Notes: a model not told the origin generated them from the letters alone. A stretch of DNA of 64,000 nucleotides from Rhizobium brockwellii (GCF_000769405.2 NZ_CP053439.1:3100001-3164000); one strand, 5' to 3'; positions 46,646 to 54,110 are shown, counted from the first letter of the stretch. Numbers and translations are program-made.

Positions 46646-47155
46646 ATGCGTCAGCCCGCAACGACCATCGATCTCCGGCGTGATCTCGTCGGCCTCCTGC
46701 CCCGCCTTCGCCGCTTCGCGATCACGCTCGCGGGTGAGGTTGCTGTGGCCGATGAACTCGTTCAGGCCGTCTGTCAGCGCGCCATCGCCAAGGGTCATCA
46801 ATGGAGCGGCGAGGGCCGGCTGGAAAGCTGGATCTACACGCTTGCCCGCCAGCAATGGACCGACGACAACCGCAAGCGCAAGCCGAAGGCTTCCGTCCGC
46901 GGCAACGTCACCGATATCCGCGAGGCCGCGCGCGAACGTTCGGCAGCGGTCGATCCCGACACCATCCATCACATGATTTCCGATATGCCGGATGGCGTTT
47001 CCAGCATGTTTCTGCTTGTCGACGTCGAAGGCCACAGCTATCAGCAGGCGGCCGATATCATGGGCACTCCGGTGGCAAACGTCGTCTCGCAGCTCGCCAC
47101 CGCAAGACTGCAATTCGCCGGGCTTGCCGGCACCCACCCGATCCACAGGTTCTGA
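46646..47155 (+). CDS. ECF-type RNA polymerase sigma factor
   Basis: 169 residues. Region 2 (RRDLVGLLPRLRRFAITLAGEVAVADELVQAVCQRAIAKGHQWSGEGRLESWIYTLARQQWTDDNRKRK) and region 4 (VSSMFLLVDVEGHSYQQAADIMGTPVANVVSQLATARLQF, the helix-turn-helix) are recognisable, with an Ala/Arg-rich linker between. It is shorter and more divergent than housekeeping ECFs. The presumed anti-sigma gene starts 2 bases after the stop (TGA 47153-47155, TTG 47158), so the two are coupled. The target promoter is unknown. Confidence 0.87.
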   Translation: MRQPATTIDLRRDLVGLLPRLRRFAITLAGEVAVADELVQAVCQRAIAKGHQWSGEGRLESWIYTLARQQWTDDNRKRKPKASVRGNVTDIREAARERSAAVDPDTIHHMISDMPDGVSSMFLLVDVEGHSYQQAADIMGTPVANVVSQLATARLQFAGLAGTHPIHRF

Positions 47156-47157
47156 AT

Positions 47158-48003
47158 TTGCTCGATCTTAGGAAATTGCCGCTCGAAGCCCAGCTCACCG
47201 CCCTTCTCGACGGCGAAGTCTCGCCCGAACAGCGGCACGAACTGGAGCAGCGTCTGGCAAGCGACGAGAATGCGCGCCGGCTGCATGAGCAGTTGCGCCA
47301 CGGGGCTGATTTCGGCCGCCGCCGCCTGGACGATATCCTGAAGGAGCCGGTGCCGCTCGCCCTCGTCCGTTCCATCAAGAGCACGCAACTGCCGAAAACG
47401 TCGATCGCCCAGCGCGCTACGCGCCCGCAAGTGAAATTGGCGCCGAGCGGCCCGCAGGCGCTGGCCGCTGCCCTCATTCTCTTTGCCGTCGGTTGCGGTA
47501 TCGGCTATTTCGTCGGCACCGCCCCGGATGCCGACGAAATTGCCACCACGGCCACCACCAATACGGCTCCGACCAATACCAACGACTGGCTCGGCGACGT
47601 CACCGCCTATCAGCGCCTGCTGATCCGCCAGCCCCGTCATCTCGTCGAAGTGCCTGCTTCGCAGGCCGAGGAAATCTCCAGCTGGCTGACGACCGCGATC
47701 GGCGTGCCTTTCCGCGTGCCGGATCTGAGCGCCGAAGCCTGGACCTTCCAGGGCGCGCGGGTCATCCTCGGCGACAGCCGCCCTGTCGGGCAGCTCGTCT
47801 ATTCGAATACCGATGGCGACATCATCTCCATTTGCTTCCGCAAGGACGCGCAGCCGCCTGAGACCGACGACTTCAAGGAAACGATCAAGGACGAGATCGG
47901 CCTCGTGACCTGGCACAATGCCGGCACCTCCTACGTGCTCGCCGGCCCCTCGGCCGAAGCAACGCTCGGCCAGCTTGCCATCAAGATCGCCACCGCGATC
48001 TGA
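47158..48003 (+). CDS. Membrane anti-sigma factor (partner of the ECF sigma)
   Basis: 281 residues if started at TTG 47158 (MLDLRKLPLEAQLTALLDGEVSPEQRHELEQRLASDENARRLHEQLRHG). This is a typical cytoplasmic anti-sigma domain but without the HxxxCxxC zinc motif. A single membrane helix lies near 100-120 (ALAAALILFAVGCGIGYFVG), then a periplasmic domain (about 145-281, DWLGDVTAYQRLLIRQPRHLVEVPASQAEEISSWL). No ATG lies near the sigma gene's end. TTG is supported by the domain start and by ACAGG 8 bases upstream. It should hold the sigma factor until a periplasmic signal arrives. Confidence 0.82.
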   Translation: MLDLRKLPLEAQLTALLDGEVSPEQRHELEQRLASDENARRLHEQLRHGADFGRRRLDDILKEPVPLALVRSIKSTQLPKTSIAQRATRPQVKLAPSGPQALAAALILFAVGCGIGYFVGTAPDADEIATTATTNTAPTNTNDWLGDVTAYQRLLIRQPRHLVEVPASQAEEISSWLTTAIGVPFRVPDLSAEAWTFQGARVILGDSRPVGQLVYSNTDGDIISICFRKDAQPPETDDFKETIKDEIGLVTWHNAGTSYVLAGPSAEATLGQLAIKIATAI

Positions 48004-48059
48004 TTGCCGGAGCATGATGACGAGCGGTTTCGCACGGCGTCGTGTTTGTCTTCTTTGAT

Positions 48060-49040
48060 TTAAGGCATCAGCACCACCTTGCCGACCGCCCTCCGCTCCT
48101 CGATGGCGCGATGCGCTTCCGGCGCTTGATGCAGTGGGAAACGACCGCCGTCGATAACCGTCAGGGCACCCGCCGCGGCAAGCTCGAAGAGCGCGGCAAG
48201 ATCCTCCTGCGCACCCTGAGGCGTCAGTAGCGGCAATAACGAAAATCCCTTGATTGACTGATTGTCATCGAGCATGTGCTCGACATCGGCCGCCTCAAGC
48301 CCAAACCGCCCCATCGCCGCCAGCACCAGTTCGCCGCAAGGCGCCAGCGCATCGAGCGCCGCCCTTGAAAACGCGCCGCCAACGGTCTCATAGATGATAT
48401 CCGCGCCGAGCCCACCGTTCAGTCTCTTGACGTCCTCCTGCCAGCCGGGCGCAGTATAATCGGCCGCATGATCGGCACCAAGAGATAGGGAAAGCGCCCT
48501 CTTCTCGTCACTGCTCGCCGCTGCGATCACCATCTTCGCCCCGTCGCGCCTTGCAAGCTGCAGCAGCAGCGAACCGACACCGCCGGCTGCCGCATTGACG
48601 AGAACGATTTTGCCTTTCACTGGACTGCGGCGTAGAAGGTGCAGCGCCGTCAACCCCTGCACCATCAGCGCGGCAGCCACCTCGAAGGAGACCGCATCCG
48701 GCAGCGGCACTACCGCCCCGCCATCGACTGCGACGAACTCGGCATAGCCGCCTGAACCGCGCCCGATCGCGAAGAGAGGAACAGCAACCCGCTTGCCAAT
48801 GAGCAAGTGGTCGGCACCAGGTCCTGCTCGCTCGATTATACCCGCGACCTCGACACCGGGAAACATCGGCAGGTCGGGCGTCACGGCATAGCGGTCAGCC
48901 CGCATCAACACCTCGAAGAAGTTGACACCCGCCGCATGGACGCGGACGAGAACCTCGCTCAGGCCCGGCTCGGGAACCGGCAGTTCCACGAGCTCGAGGA
49001 CATCGGGCGGACCGAAGCGAGTGAATTGAACGGCTTTCAT
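48060..49040 (-). CDS. Zinc-type alcohol dehydrogenase-like quinone oxidoreductase
   Basis: 326 residues of the medium-chain dehydrogenase family, quinone reductase branch. It has MKAVQFTRFGPPDVLELVELPVPEPGLSEVLVRVHAAGVNFFEVLMRADRY, the nucleotide-binding GGVGSLLLQLARRDGAKMVIAAASSDEKR near 145, and GADIIYETVGG. No Cys cluster for structural or catalytic zinc is present, as expected for the NADPH:quinone oxidoreductase branch. It is divergent from the HxlR regulator, with a palindrome 10 bases before its start codon that could be the operator. Confidence 0.92.
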   Translation of the reverse strand: MKAVQFTRFGPPDVLELVELPVPEPGLSEVLVRVHAAGVNFFEVLMRADRYAVTPDLPMFPGVEVAGIIERAGPGADHLLIGKRVAVPLFAIGRGSGGYAEFVAVDGGAVVPLPDAVSFEVAAALMVQGLTALHLLRRSPVKGKIVLVNAAAGGVGSLLLQLARRDGAKMVIAAASSDEKRALSLSLGADHAADYTAPGWQEDVKRLNGGLGADIIYETVGGAFSRAALDALAPCGELVLAAMGRFGLEAADVEHMLDDNQSIKGFSLLPLLTPQGAQEDLAALFELAAAGALTVIDGGRFPLHQAPEAHRAIEERRAVGKVVLMP

Positions 49041-49050
49041 GGCAAATGAA

Positions 49051-49073
49051 CCTCACGTCTGATTGGCGTGAGG
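49051..49073. promoter_or_regulatory. Palindrome between quinone reductase and HxlR genes
   Basis: CCTCACG (49051-49057) and CGTGAGG (49067-49073) form a perfect 7+7 inverted repeat with a 9-base centre, between the divergent start codons at 49040 and 49142. The size and place suit an operator for a dimeric winged-helix regulator, most simply the adjacent HxlR protein. Confidence 0.5.
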
Positions 49074-49141
49074 CAGGTTTAGCAATAGGATATCCGGCAA
49101 AAATACACACTCTTTCGTGCCATACCCACCAGGAGGTGACC

Positions 49142-49555
49142 ATGGCTGAGCCGATGAAAAGACTCCCCGAGCTGCCGGTCGAGCGCGCGCTGAAGGTGAT
49201 CTCCGGACGCTGGAAGCCCGTCATCCTCTATTACGTCTTCTCCGGCCCGAAGCGTCTTTCGGAGCTGAAGCGGATGATGCCCGCCATTACTCAGAAGGTG
49301 CTGATCCAGCAGCTGCGCGAGATGGAGGAGCACGGGCTGGTCGCCCGCCAGATCTTCGCCGAAGTCCCCGCCCGCGTCGAATACAGCGCGACCGAACTTG
49401 GTCTCGGTCTCGAACCGGTGTTGCTGGCGCTCTGCCAATGGGGCCAGCGCCACGCCGAAGCACGCAACGAAGCCGACGAGATCACCGACTGCATCGTCAG
49501 GCCGCGCCGCGTTACAGCGCCGCACGTCTTTTCAGACGCGCATAGGGCGCTGTAA
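49142..49555 (+). CDS. HxlR-family transcriptional regulator
   Basis: 137 residues. The HxlR/MarR-like winged helix is complete: ELPVERALKVISGRWKPVILYYVFSGPKRLSELKRMMPAITQKVLIQQLREMEEHGLVARQIFAEVPARVEYSATELG. AGGAGG (49130-49135) stands 6 bases before ATG 49142 and decides the start, although the frame is open to 49046. It is divergent from the quinone reductase gene and probably controls it in answer to an electrophile or quinone. The last residues (VTAPHVFSDAHRAL) and the TAA stop come from a palindromic repeat and nearly repeat the tail of the unrelated protein at 43188-44198. Confidence 0.91.
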   Translation: MAEPMKRLPELPVERALKVISGRWKPVILYYVFSGPKRLSELKRMMPAITQKVLIQQLREMEEHGLVARQIFAEVPARVEYSATELGLGLEPVLLALCQWGQRHAEARNEADEITDCIVRPRRVTAPHVFSDAHRAL

Positions 49556-49615
49556 CACTTTGAATTGCTGCATAATTTTATCCTTAAATCGATTCCGATT
49601 TGAGGAATTATGCAG
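49510..49615. repeat. Composite palindromic repeat (families A and B), copy 2
   Basis: First hairpin: TTACAGCGCC (49512-49521) / GGCGCTGTAA (49546-49555) with inner CGTCT (49525-49529) / AGACG (49534-49538). It encodes the C-terminus and TAA stop of the HxlR gene. Second hairpin: CTGCATAATT (49568-49577) / AATTATGCAG (49606-49615) with inner AAATCG (49586-49591) / CGATTT (49596-49601). It separates the convergent HxlR and leuA genes and likely ends both transcripts. Matches the composite at 44153-44259 over its whole length. Confidence 0.88.
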
Positions 49616-49646
49616 TAGTGCGATCACGGCCTGAGAACTTCCCAAA

Positions 49647-51434
49647 TCAAGCCTTGCCAGCCTTGACCTCGAGCACGCGGTTGGCGGCCGAGACGATCGC
49701 TTCCAGCGACGCCGCGACGATGTTGGTATTGATGCCGGCGCCGAAGAGTTTGCCGCCGGGATAGGAAGTCTCGACATAGGAGATCGCCGCTGCGTTCGAG
49801 CCATGCTGGAGCGAGTGCTCGGAATAGTCCTCAACCGACATCTCGATGCCGAGATAATGCGACAGCGCGTTGATGAAGCCGTCGATCGGACCGTTGCCGC
49901 GCCCTTCGATGCGCTTGATCTCCCCATTGTCGGTGATCTCGGCTGCGACGATCCGCTGGCCCTTGTGCTCGGTGTCGGGATAGGTGTGATGGTCGACGAA
50001 GCGCAGGCGCCCTTCCGGCTGCGTCACGTAGCGCTCGATGAAGCGGTCGTAGATGCGCCGGGACGGAAGCTCTTTGCCCTCTACGTCGGTGATGCGCTGG
50101 ATATCCTCGCGGAATTCCACCTGCAGGTTACGCGGCAGGTTCAGCCCGTAATCCTGCTGCAAGATATAGGCGATGCCGCCCTTGCCGGACTGCGAATTGA
50201 TACGGATGATCGCCTCGTAGGAACGACCGACATCACGCGGATCGATCGGCAGGTACGGGACCTCCCACACGGGATGGTTGGCGACCTGTGCTGCCTTCAT
50301 GCCCTTGTTGATCGCATCCTGATGCGAGCCGGAAAACGCCGTATAGACCAGCTCGCCGACATAGGGATGACGCTCGCCGATCGCCATCTGGTTCGAATAT
50401 TCGAACACTTCCTTGATGCGTTCGATATTCGAGCAGTCGATCTCGGGATCGACGCCTTGCGTGAACATGTTCAGCGCCATCGTCACCATGTCGACATTGC
50501 CGGTACGCTCGCCATTGCCGAACAGCGTGCCTTCGACGCGGTCGGCACCTGCCAGCAGTGCCAGTTCGGCGGCGGCAATGCCGGTGCCGCGGTCATTATG
50601 CGGATGCAGGGAAACGATCAGGTTCTCGCGATTGTCGAGGTTGCGGCACATCCATTCGATCTGGTCGGCATAGACGTTCGGAGTCGCCATCTCGACGGTA
50701 GACGGCAGGTTGATGATCAGCTTATTGTCGGGCGTCGGCTTGACGACCTCGATGACCGCGTTGCAGATCTCCAGCGCCACATCGAGTTCGGTGCCGGTAA
50801 AGCTCTCCGGGGAATATTCGAAACGGTAACCGCCGCCGGCCTTGGTGGCCATATCGGTGATCATCTTGGCGGCATCGACGGCGATCTGCTTGATGCCCTG
50901 CACATCCTTGGCGAAGACGACGCGGCGCTGCAACTCGCTGGTGGAGTTGTAGAAATGCACGATAGGCCGGTTTGCGCCTTCCAGCGCTTCGAAGGTGCGG
51001 GTGATGAGTTCCGGGCGGCACTGCACCAATACCTGCAGGGAGACGTCGTCGGGCACACTGCCCTCCTCCACGCACCAACGGGCAAAGTCGAAATCGGTCT
51101 GCGAAGCCGAGGGGAAACCGATCTCGATTTCCTTGAAGCCCATCTCGATCAACAGCTGGAACATCCGCGCCTTGCGATCGTGGCCCATCGGGTCGACAAG
51201 CGCCTGGTTGCCGTCGCGCAGGTCGACCGAGCACCAGACCGGCGCCTTGGTAATGGTCTTCGTCGGCCATGTGCGGTCGGGAATGTTCACCTGCGGATAG
51301 GCCCGGTATTTTGCCGCGGCATCGGGCATGCCTTTTGCGGGGGCCGTCTTGTTAGTGGGGGCCATCTTATTCTCGGAGGCCATCTTATTTTGGGAGGCCA
51401 CCTTATTTTGGGAGGATTGCGTCTTCGCGTCCAT
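49647..51434 (-). CDS. leuA: 2-isopropylmalate synthase
   Basis: 595 residues. It condenses acetyl-CoA with 2-oxoisovalerate in the first committed step of leucine synthesis. Motifs are VWCSVDLRDGNQALVDPMGHDRKARMFQLLIEMGFKEIEIGFPSASQTDFDFAR, SLHPHNDRGTGIAAAELALLAGADRVEGTLFGNGERTGNVD and, after a linker, the LeuA dimerisation/leucine-feedback domain (about 450-590). The N-terminal tail has four 6-residue repeats (QNKVAS QNKMAS ENKMAP TNKTAP) coded by 18-base tandem repeats at 51342-51413. The start is ATG 51434, with AGGAG 8 bases upstream. A Leu-rich leader ORF and hairpin lie upstream. Confidence 0.95.
   Translation of the reverse strand: MDAKTQSSQNKVASQNKMASENKMAPTNKTAPAKGMPDAAAKYRAYPQVNIPDRTWPTKTITKAPVWCSVDLRDGNQALVDPMGHDRKARMFQLLIEMGFKEIEIGFPSASQTDFDFARWCVEEGSVPDDVSLQVLVQCRPELITRTFEALEGANRPIVHFYNSTSELQRRVVFAKDVQGIKQIAVDAAKMITDMATKAGGGYRFEYSPESFTGTELDVALEICNAVIEVVKPTPDNKLIINLPSTVEMATPNVYADQIEWMCRNLDNRENLIVSLHPHNDRGTGIAAAELALLAGADRVEGTLFGNGERTGNVDMVTMALNMFTQGVDPEIDCSNIERIKEVFEYSNQMAIGERHPYVGELVYTAFSGSHQDAINKGMKAAQVANHPVWEVPYLPIDPRDVGRSYEAIIRINSQSGKGGIAYILQQDYGLNLPRNLQVEFREDIQRITDVEGKELPSRRIYDRFIERYVTQPEGRLRFVDHHTYPDTEHKGQRIVAAEITDNGEIKRIEGRGNGPIDGFINALSHYLGIEMSVEDYSEHSLQHGSNAAAISYVETSYPGGKLFGAGINTNIVAASLEAIVSAANRVLEVKAGKA
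51342..51413. repeat. Four 18-bp tandem repeats in the 5' end of leuA
   Basis: Units at 51342-51359, 51360-51377, 51378-51395 and 51396-51413, on the plus strand like GGCCATCTTATTTTGGGA; the last three differ by one to three bases. They encode the six-residue (Q/E/T)NK(V/M/T)A(S/P) repeat near the LeuA N-terminus, outside the catalytic domain. Confidence 0.85.
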
Positions 51435-51546
51435 CGTATCGTCTCCTCGTCCCGGCATTTGCCCGCTCTTAGCCGATCACGTCGGGCTTGGCGATAAACA
51501 AATGCGGACCTTGTCGGTCGTTAGGTCAATTTTGAAAGTGAGTCGC

Positions 51547-51590
51547 GAGGAGCGATGGCCGGGCGGGCTTACGGCCGCCGGGCGCTCCTC
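51547..51590 (-). terminator. Attenuator-type hairpin between leuL and leuA
   Basis: Outer stem GAGGAGCG (51547-51554 on the plus strand) with CGCTCCTC (51583-51590), plus an inner GGCGG (51562-51566) / CCGCC (51575-51579) stem. On the minus strand it starts inside the leuL stop codon. GCCGGG in the leader (complement of 51597-51602) can instead pair with CCCGGC in the hairpin (complement of 51577-51582), giving two exclusive structures. No long T-run follows, so the mode of termination is open. Confidence 0.6.
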
Positions 51591-51714
51591 AAAGGACCCG
51601 GCAACCGCGCGTAAGGCCGAGGAGAAGAAGCGAGGTCAGGGCGCGCGTATTGTCACGCAGGGCGATGCGGCCGCGTGCAATCGTGTCAGAAATTCTGGCG
51701 CCAGTGGTCTTCAT
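51589..51714 (-). CDS. leuL: Leucine leader peptide of leuA
   Basis: A 41-residue ORF, MKTTGARISDTIARG..., with the run TSLLLLGLTRGCRVL at its end. It has four consecutive Leu codons (CTT CTT CTC CTC, 51619-51630) and two more within the last nine codons. Its ATG (51714) lies 7 bases after a TATAAG -10 box, so transcription should begin at or next to the A of the ATG and the mRNA would be leaderless, as known for rhizobial trpL. The TGA (51589-51591) overlaps the foot of a strong hairpin. leuA starts 155 bases downstream. Stalling at the Leu codons under leucine starvation would favour the alternative fold and leuA expression. The symbol is by analogy. Confidence 0.82.
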   Translation of the reverse strand: MKTTGARISDTIARGRIALRDNTRALTSLLLLGLTRGCRVL

Positions 51715-51721
51715 GACCGCG

Positions 51722-51750
51722 CTTATAGCCTCGGACGGTAAAGCTGGCAA
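51722..51750 (-). promoter_or_regulatory. leuL-leuA promoter
   Basis: On the minus strand TTGCCA (51750-51745) and TATAAG (51727-51722) with an exact 17-base spacer. The leader ATG begins 7 bases after the -10. The remaining sequence up to the BenE-type gene (51751-51863) shows nothing else. Confidence 0.75.
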
Positions 51751-51863
51751 GTCCTTGTCCGGCTTTTGGCCGCCGCCAACATTCGACCAACGGCGCAGCT
51801 ACTGCCGGCGGAGCTGCTTGAAAGCGCCAGGATCCGGCATTTGAAGAGCAGAACGACCTTCCG

Positions 51864-53063
51864 TTACTCCGACTGAGCTCGGTCTTTCCAAATCTTCACC
51901 AGCCGCGACAGCGCCAGCATCAGCCCACCCGCGATCAGGCCCCAGAAGGCGCCGGAAATGCCGCCGAAGGAAACGCCGGAGGCGGTGACGAGGAAGGTGA
52001 TTGCCGCCGCCTCGCGCGAGTCCGGCGCCTGGAAGGCCGACATCGCCGAGGAAGAGAAGGCTCCAATCAGCGCCAGCCCCGCTACCGCCTCGATCAGGAT
52101 CGAAGGCGCGAGTGCGACGAAGGCCGTCACCGCGCCTGCGAGCAGCCCGAGAATGATATAACCGACGCCGGCGATCAGTGACGCCCAATAGCGCCGCTTC
52201 GGATCGGTGTGGGCGTCCTGTCCGGCGCACATCGCCGCGGTGATGGCCGCCAGATTGACCGCGTGGCCACCGAACGGCGCCGACAGCAGCGAAAAGAAGC
52301 CGGTGACGGCAAAGAGCGGGCCGGGCTTCGGATCGTAGTGGTTGACCTTCAGCACCGCGATACCCGGAATGTTCTGCGAGGCCATGGTCACGATGAAGAG
52401 CGGCAGCGCAATCGAGATGAGGCCGGCAAGATTGAACACCGGCCGGACGATCTCCACCGTCGGCACCAGTGATTGTTCCAGCGAGCCGAGCGCACCGTCT
52501 GGGATATCGACGCCGAAGGCGAGCACCAGCACGAAGGCCGCGAGTGCTGCCGGCACCGCCCAAAGCCGCTTGAAGGCGCCGACGACGATCCAGGCAACGA
52601 CGATCGGCAGACCGAACAGCGGATTGAAGCCGATCGCTTTCACCGGCGCGAAGCAGAGACCGATCAGCACACCGGAAAGCATCGCATTGGCAAGCGGCGC
52701 AGGAATCGCGGCAACCGCCCGGCCGAGCGGCTTGAACAGTCCCGCAACGATGATCAGCGCAGCGCAGACCAGGAAGGCCCCGACCGCCGCATTGAAGCCG
52801 CCATCGATCGCCCCGGTGCTTGCCAGCAGTGCGGCACCCGGTGTCGACCAGGCGATGCTGATCGGCAATCGGGTCACGGCACTCAGCACGATCGCGCAGA
52901 CGCCCATGGAAATCGACAATGCCATCAGCCCGGATGCCGCCTGAGCATCCGTCGCGCCGACCGCCTCAAGCCCGTGCAGCACGACGGCGAAGGAACTGGC
53001 GGAGCCGACGAAGGCGGTCAGCAGCCCCATGAACAGAGCTTGGACGGAAAAATCTTTGAGCAT
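51864..53063 (-). CDS. BenE-family (benzoate/H+ symporter-type) membrane transporter
   Basis: 399 residues and about twelve membrane helices. The BenE pattern is visible: VGSASSFAVVLHGLEAVGATDAQAASGLMALSISMGVCAIVLS, RLPISIAWSTPGAALLAST, PAPLANAMLSGVLIGLCFAPVKAI and NIPGIAVLKVNHYDPKPGPLFAVTGFFSLLSAPFGGHAVNLAAITAAMCAGQDAHTDPKRRYWASL. E. coli YdcO and Acinetobacter BenE are relatives. No benzoate catabolic genes are nearby, so the substrate is unknown. ATG 53063 gives the family start (MLKDFSVQALFMGLL); the frame is open to 53177. Confidence 0.9.
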   Translation of the reverse strand: MLKDFSVQALFMGLLTAFVGSASSFAVVLHGLEAVGATDAQAASGLMALSISMGVCAIVLSAVTRLPISIAWSTPGAALLASTGAIDGGFNAAVGAFLVCAALIIVAGLFKPLGRAVAAIPAPLANAMLSGVLIGLCFAPVKAIGFNPLFGLPIVVAWIVVGAFKRLWAVPAALAAFVLVLAFGVDIPDGALGSLEQSLVPTVEIVRPVFNLAGLISIALPLFIVTMASQNIPGIAVLKVNHYDPKPGPLFAVTGFFSLLSAPFGGHAVNLAAITAAMCAGQDAHTDPKRRYWASLIAGVGYIILGLLAGAVTAFVALAPSILIEAVAGLALIGAFSSSAMSAFQAPDSREAAAITFLVTASGVSFGGISGAFWGLIAGGLMLALSRLVKIWKDRAQSE

Positions 53064-53182
53064 GGCGGGACTCGAGCTGCGCGAATGGCGCATGGAGCAT
53101 GATGGTTGCCGCAGGCGCAAGTCCGGATTCGGTGCTTTCCGTTCAGACCTTGCCGCCAGGAGATCATCTCCGTTCAAGCACT

Positions 53183-53453
53183 AGAGCCTTTCCTGGTCAG
53201 ATTGCAGCATTCTGCCGGAGCAGGGTTTCGTCAGGGCAGAGGCGATTGGCGACGGGCATACCCCAAGGTACGTCCGAGCCGATCGCCTTTGATCCTGGCG
53301 GAAAGATGCCCGGCCCTTCGGGTTGGCTGAAACGGGCCGCCTGCTCGACCGGCCGGCTTGGCCGTAGAAATGGGCTACGACGCGCGCCGGCCGGTCGACC
53401 ATCCGACTCCGTTTGAGCCAACAGAATGCTGCAATTTGACCAGGAAAGGCTCT
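53183..53453. mobile_element. MITE-like element with 32-bp terminal inverted repeats
   Basis: The first 32 bases (53183-53214, AGAGCCTTTCCTGGTCAGAT...) and the last 32 (53422-53453) are inverted copies with a single mismatch. Inside is another inverted pair, TCGACCGGCCGGC and GCCGGCCGGTCGA. At 271 bp with no transposase, it looks like a non-autonomous miniature element or a large intergenic repeat. I see no clear target-site duplication. Short open frames inside it on both strands lack ribosome-binding sites and are not called. It fills most of the 462-base gap between the BenE and clpP genes; 53064-53182 shows nothing else. Confidence 0.8.
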
Positions 53454-53525
53454 GGCCGAAAACAGAACGCCCTCACCTGCGATCGGCAGGCAAGGGCGGG
53501 TTCTTGGCAGCTTGGCTGAGAAAAC

Positions 53526-54110
53526 TTAGATATCGGCCTGCGACGTCACGATCCGTGAAACGAGGCCATACTCCTTCGCCTCTTCGGCCGAAAGCCAGTA
53601 GTCGCGATCCGTATCCTTGTCGATCTTGTCGAGCGGCTGGCCGGTGGCCGCTGCCATGATCCTGTTCAGGCGCTCGTTCATCTTGATGATCTCGCGCGCC
53701 TGGATTTCGATGTCGGATGCCATGCCGCGCGTGCCGCCGGAGGGCTGATGCAGCAGGAAGCGCGTGTTCGGCAGGCACAGGCGCCGCTCCTTCGGAGTGG
53801 CGACATAGATCAGTGCGCCGGCAGAGGCGACCCAACCGGTGCCGATCATCCAGACCTTCGGCTTGATGAACTTGATCATGTCATGAATGGAATCGCCGGA
53901 TTCGACGTGGCCGCCGGGCGAATTGACATAGATGCGGATGTCCTCGTCGCTGGCCGCGGCAAGCGCCACAAGTTGCGAGCAGACTTTCTGCGCCAATTCC
54001 TGATTGATCGGTCCGTAGATGAAGATCGAACGCGACTTGAAAAGATTCGCCTCCGTTTCCTTACCGAGCGGCAGTTCCTTCGTCTTGTCGTCCTGGTCTT
54101 CGTCGTTCAT
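53526..54110 (-). CDS. clpP: ATP-dependent Clp protease proteolytic subunit
   Basis: 194 residues. Serine peptidase of family S14. The catalytic Ser is in [19 protein letters not shown], the His in [15 protein letters not shown] and the Asp in [24 protein letters not shown], so the triad is complete. The wording around the Ser (VASAGA rather than AASMGA) marks a divergent paralogue, as rhizobia carry several clpP genes. The acidic start [35 protein letters not shown] has no evident propeptide. ATG 54110 is preceded by AGAGG at 5 bases; the frame is open to 54188. Confidence 0.93.
   Translation of the reverse strand: MNDEDQDDKTKELPLGKETEANLFKSRSIFIYGPINQELAQKVCSQLVALAAASDEDIRIYVNSPGGHVESGDSIHDMIKFIKPKVWMIGTGWVASAGALIYVATPKERRLCLPNTRFLLHQPSGGTRGMASDIEIQAREIIKMNERLNRIMAAATGQPLDKIDKDTDRDYWLSAEEAKEYGLVSRIVTSQADI

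Noticed and set aside
51342..51413. Tandem units as a possible CRISPR array
   Set aside because: 18-bp units directly abut with no spacers and are in frame within leuA.
49803..51497. 564-codon open frame on the plus strand
   Set aside because: It lies antisense to leuA, whose motifs are unmistakable. Long antisense frames are common in high-GC genes, and its translation is low-complexity His/Asp/Arg-rich.
53106..53421. Several 70-105-codon open frames in the MITE-like element
   Set aside because: No ribosome-binding sites and no protein-like pattern; they arise from the palindromic GC-rich repeat.
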